NCBI GenBank assembly: GCA_913020555.1
Contig: CAJWAC010000011.1
Location: forward strand, 1-44,837
Source of the DNA: an uncultured Polaribacter sp.
Lineage (GTDB): Bacteria; Bacteroidota; Bacteroidia; Flavobacteriales; Flavobacteriaceae
Direction of reading: 5' to 3'
DNA: 44,837 nucleotides
The position numbers were made by a program, and so were the translations under genes. Positions 42,486 to 44,837 of the stretch are shown here, in pieces (positions within the stretch are counted from its first letter, which is position 1; the number at the start of each line of letters is the position of its first letter). The notes under the pieces were generated by a model. It ran no database searches, had not been told where the DNA came from, and saw only the letters and a list, made by a program, of their open reading frames with translations.

Positions 42486-42935
42486 TTAATTCAAATTACG
42501 CTTTTCTATAAAGAAACGTTTTAACAATTGCGCACATTTATTTTCTAAAATTCCAGAAACAACTTTTGTTTTCGGATGCAAAGTGGTATTTAAACTAACA
42601 AAACCTCTATCTGGATCTGATGCACCGTAGACAATTTTATCAATTTGTGTCCAATAGCTAGCACCTGCACACATTTGGCAAGGCTCTAAGGTAACATACA
42701 TTGTACAACCCCTAAGATACTTTCCTCCTAAAAAATCTGAAGCAGCTGTAAATGCTTGCATTTCTGCATGTGCAGTTACATCATTTAGCGTTTCTGTTAA
42801 ATTATGAGCTCTTGCAATTATCTTATCCTTTAAAACGATTATTGCTCCAACCGGAACCTCACCTTTATCAAAAGCAGTTTCAGCTTCTTGCAAAGCTCTT
42901 TTCATAAAATATGTATCGTTAAATATTTGTATCAT
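42486..42935 (-). CDS. tadA: tRNA-specific adenosine deaminase-like nucleoside deaminase
   Basis: A zinc-dependent deaminase, most likely the TadA that makes inosine at the wobble position of tRNA-Arg. It has 149 residues from Met at 42935. The zinc site is His56 with catalytic Glu58 in HAEMQAF, and Cys86 and Cys89 in PCQMCAGA. GEVPVGAIIV and the tail LLKRFFIEKR are typical of TadA. The frame is open to 43013, but that extension runs over the dxs start and promoter box and has no family match. A guanine or cytosine deaminase of the same fold cannot be excluded. It is divergent from dxs. Confidence 0.88.
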   Translation of the reverse strand: MIQIFNDTYFMKRALQEAETAFDKGEVPVGAIIVLKDKIIARAHNLTETLNDVTAHAEMQAFTAASDFLGGKYLRGCTMYVTLEPCQMCAGASYWTQIDKIVYGASDPDRGFVSLNTTLHPKTKVVSGILENKCAQLLKRFFIEKRNLN

Positions 42936-42975
42936 TTTTAAAAATATAAAATCAATATTACAAAAAGTTAAATTG

Positions 42976-42983
42976 TATTTTTG
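42976..42983 (+). promoter_or_regulatory. -7 element of dxs
   Basis: TATTTTTG matches TAnnTTTG and ends only 7 bases before the ATG at 42991. Transcription would start at or close to the start codon, giving a leaderless or near-leaderless message. Confidence 0.55.
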
Positions 42984-42990
42984 TGATAAC

Positions 42991-44760
42991 ATGGAAAATT
43001 TGTTAAATAGCATATCAAATCCAACAGATTTAAGGCAATTAAATCTAGATCAACTGCCTTTGCTTGCAAAAGAATTACGTGAGTTTATAATTGATATTGT
43101 TTCCACAAAAGAAGGTCATCTTGGAGCTAGTTTAGGCGTTGTAGAGTTAACTATTGCTCTACATTATGCTTTTGATACTCCAAATGATTTATTGGTCTGG
43201 GATGTTGGTCATCAAGCTTATGGTCATAAAATTTTAACGGGTAGAAAAGATATTTTCCACACCAATAGACAATTTGGAGGAATTTCTGGTTTCCCATCAA
43301 GAAAAGAGAGTATTTATGACGCTTTTGGAGTTGGTCATTCTTCAACATCAATTTCTGCAGCTTTAGGAATGGCAATTGCATCTAACCTGAAAGGTCATTA
43401 TAAAAAACACCATATTGCTGTTATTGGTGATGCCTCTATTGCAAGTGGAATGGCTTTTGAAGCTCTAAACCATGCAGGAGTTTCTAAAGCAAACTTACTC
43501 ATCATATTAAATGACAATGCTATTGGAATTGATCCTTCCGTTGGTGCTTTAAAAGAATATTTAACTAAAGTTAAAAATAACAAAAGACTTGCTGCTCAAA
43601 ACAATATTATAAAAGCTTTAAACTTTGATTATTCAGGACCAATTGACGGCCACAATTTACCTAAAATTTTATCTGAATTAGAACGTTTAAAAAAAATAAA
43701 AGGTCCAAAATTTTTACACTTAGTTACCACAAAAGGTAAAGGTTTACAAAAAGCAGAGGAAGATCAGGTAACCTATCATGCACCTGGAAAGTTTGATAAA
43801 ATTTCTGGAGAAAGAAAGAAAAATACAGAAAATCCATTTACAAAATATCAAGATGTTTTTGGAAAAACTATAGTGGAATTAGCTGCAAAAAATGATAAAA
43901 TTGTTGCTATTACTCCTGCTATGTTAACAGGAAGTTCATTAAAATTAATGATGGAAAAATTTCCAAAAAGAACTTTTGATGTAGGTATTGCAGAGCAACA
44001 TGCAGTTACTTTAGCTGCAGGAATGGCTACTGAAGGTTTAATTCCTTTTTGTAATATTTATTCTACTTTTTTACAACGTGCTTACGATCAAGTAATTCAT
44101 GATGTTGCATTACAAAATCTACCTGTAATTTTCTGTATAGATAGAGCTGGATTAGTAGGTGAAGATGGTGCTACACATCATGGGGTTTTTGACATTGCTT
44201 ATTTAAGATGCATACCAAATCTAATTATTTTTGCTCCTAGAAATGAAATAGAATTACGCAATATTTTATACACTGCACAATTAGGCTTAAAAAACCCTAT
44301 TGCTATTCGTTATCCTAGAGGCTATGGAAAACTTTTAAACTGGAATAAAACTTTTAAAAAGATTGAAATAGGAAAAGGGGAATGTACAAAAATAGCGAAA
44401 TCTATTGCGATTTTAACAATAGGCACTATTCACAATAATGCAAAAGAAGCTACAAATAATTCTAAAAATAAAGATGAAATTTCAATTTATGATATGCGTT
44501 TTATAAAACCACTGGATAAAAAATTACTACATCAAATTTTCAACAAATACAAAATAATTATTACTATTGAGGATGGCACAATTCACGGTGGATTTGGTAG
44601 TACTATTTCAGAGTTTGCTTCAAGATTTAATTACAAAAGCGATATAATCGTTAAAGGTATTACTGATCAATTTATTGAACACGGATCCATTAACGAATTA
44701 CACAGGATATCTGGCATAGATACTAAAAGTTTGACCACACTATTGGAATCAATAAATTAA
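42991..44760 (+). CDS. dxs: 1-deoxy-D-xylulose-5-phosphate synthase
   Basis: Thiamine diphosphate enzyme that joins pyruvate and glyceraldehyde 3-phosphate, the first step of the MEP isoprenoid pathway. Signatures in order: KEGHLGASLGVVELT with the catalytic histidine, VWDVGHQAYGHKILTGR, the cofactor motif GDASIASGMAFEALNHAG with NDN, DVGIAEQHAVTLAAGMA with the second-domain glutamate, and IDRAGLVGEDGATHHG. At 589 residues it is about 30 shorter than most homologues; the middle linker is short. The frame is open from a TTG at 42973 (MYFCDN...), but the ATG at 42991 fits the family start and the promoter. Confidence 0.95.
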   Translation: MENLLNSISNPTDLRQLNLDQLPLLAKELREFIIDIVSTKEGHLGASLGVVELTIALHYAFDTPNDLLVWDVGHQAYGHKILTGRKDIFHTNRQFGGISGFPSRKESIYDAFGVGHSSTSISAALGMAIASNLKGHYKKHHIAVIGDASIASGMAFEALNHAGVSKANLLIILNDNAIGIDPSVGALKEYLTKVKNNKRLAAQNNIIKALNFDYSGPIDGHNLPKILSELERLKKIKGPKFLHLVTTKGKGLQKAEEDQVTYHAPGKFDKISGERKKNTENPFTKYQDVFGKTIVELAAKNDKIVAITPAMLTGSSLKLMMEKFPKRTFDVGIAEQHAVTLAAGMATEGLIPFCNIYSTFLQRAYDQVIHDVALQNLPVIFCIDRAGLVGEDGATHHGVFDIAYLRCIPNLIIFAPRNEIELRNILYTAQLGLKNPIAIRYPRGYGKLLNWNKTFKKIEIGKGECTKIAKSIAILTIGTIHNNAKEATNNSKNKDEISIYDMRFIKPLDKKLLHQIFNKYKIIITIEDGTIHGGFGSTISEFASRFNYKSDIIVKGITDQFIEHGSINELHRISGIDTKSLTTLLESIN

Positions 44761-44788
44761 AAGAGAGAACTAAAAAGCCCTCTCTCTT
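44761..44788 (+). terminator. Possible weak terminator after dxs
   Basis: AAGAGAGA pairs with TCTCTCTT around a 12-base loop, directly after the stop codon. It is followed by AATTTATG rather than a T-run, so termination strength is doubtful. The last 50 bases of the window hold no feature I can support. Confidence 0.45.
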
Positions 44789-44837
44789 AATTTATGTAAG
44801 AAAACACAATTTTACTTTATAATAATTTTATTTGAAG

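Noticed and set aside
42936..43013. 26-residue N-terminal extension of the tadA product
   Set aside because: It overlaps the divergent dxs start and promoter and does not resemble deaminases.

Overview
The window looks like a marine or host-associated member of the Flavobacteriaceae (Bacteroidota), close to Polaribacter or Tenacibaculum. The support is very AT-rich DNA, a fused SecDF, a fused hypoxanthine phosphoribosyltransferase-adenylate kinase, an Obg GTPase without a C-terminal extension, and repeated TAnnTTTG boxes (the Bacteroidota -7 promoter element) shortly before genes. The genus is an inference. I see no rRNA, tRNA, CRISPR array, transposase or prophage. Most of the window is ordinary chromosome, with one accessory-looking insertion at 25972-26562.

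Layout. 1-5500: housekeeping genes secDF, hpt-adk and obgE on the plus strand. 5490-9243: a minus-strand operon of a BlaI-type repressor, an M56 (BlaR1/MecR1-like) membrane peptidase with a TonB-like C-terminal domain, a TPR protein and a small TonB-like lipoprotein. Three copies of one operator precede it. 9292-17600: a DUF456 membrane protein, a PhnA-domain protein, a penicillin acylase-family hydrolase, a sugar aminotransferase with galE, a DUF2911 protein, a His-rich lipoprotein and an SCO1-like copper protein. 17760-19702: rseP, then two small zinc-ribbon genes, one of them apparently frameshifted.

19938-30802 is the most interesting part. A minus-strand cluster encodes a YjfI/CesT-like small protein, a PspA/IM30 (ESCRT-III family) protein, a YqiJ-like OB-fold membrane protein, a YqiK-like flotillin and a 1625-residue AAA+ ATPase, with bioB after it. 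A GIY-YIG nuclease gene flanked by palindromic REP-like repeats sits between the flotillin and ATPase genes. A divergent XRE regulator with a degenerate S24 domain lies upstream, and the shared 298-bp intergenic region holds four copies of GCTAA-N5-TTAGC. I read this as a membrane-stress module under dedicated repression.

31567-36660: biotin genes bioA (with a ketoacyl synthase) diverging from bioF-DUF2007-bioD, then an orphan UmuD-like gene. No bioC or bioH is visible. 36726-39853: a Bax inhibitor-1-like membrane protein, then three tandem DUF2975 membrane proteins sharing the C-terminus ENDLTI, a small XRE regulator and an ankyrin-repeat protein. 39906-44760: a secreted DPP-IV-like S9 peptidase, a tRNA-adenosine-deaminase-like protein and dxs. 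Several starts were moved inward from the longest reading frame because a promoter box or family alignment supports a later ATG; each entry gives the reason.
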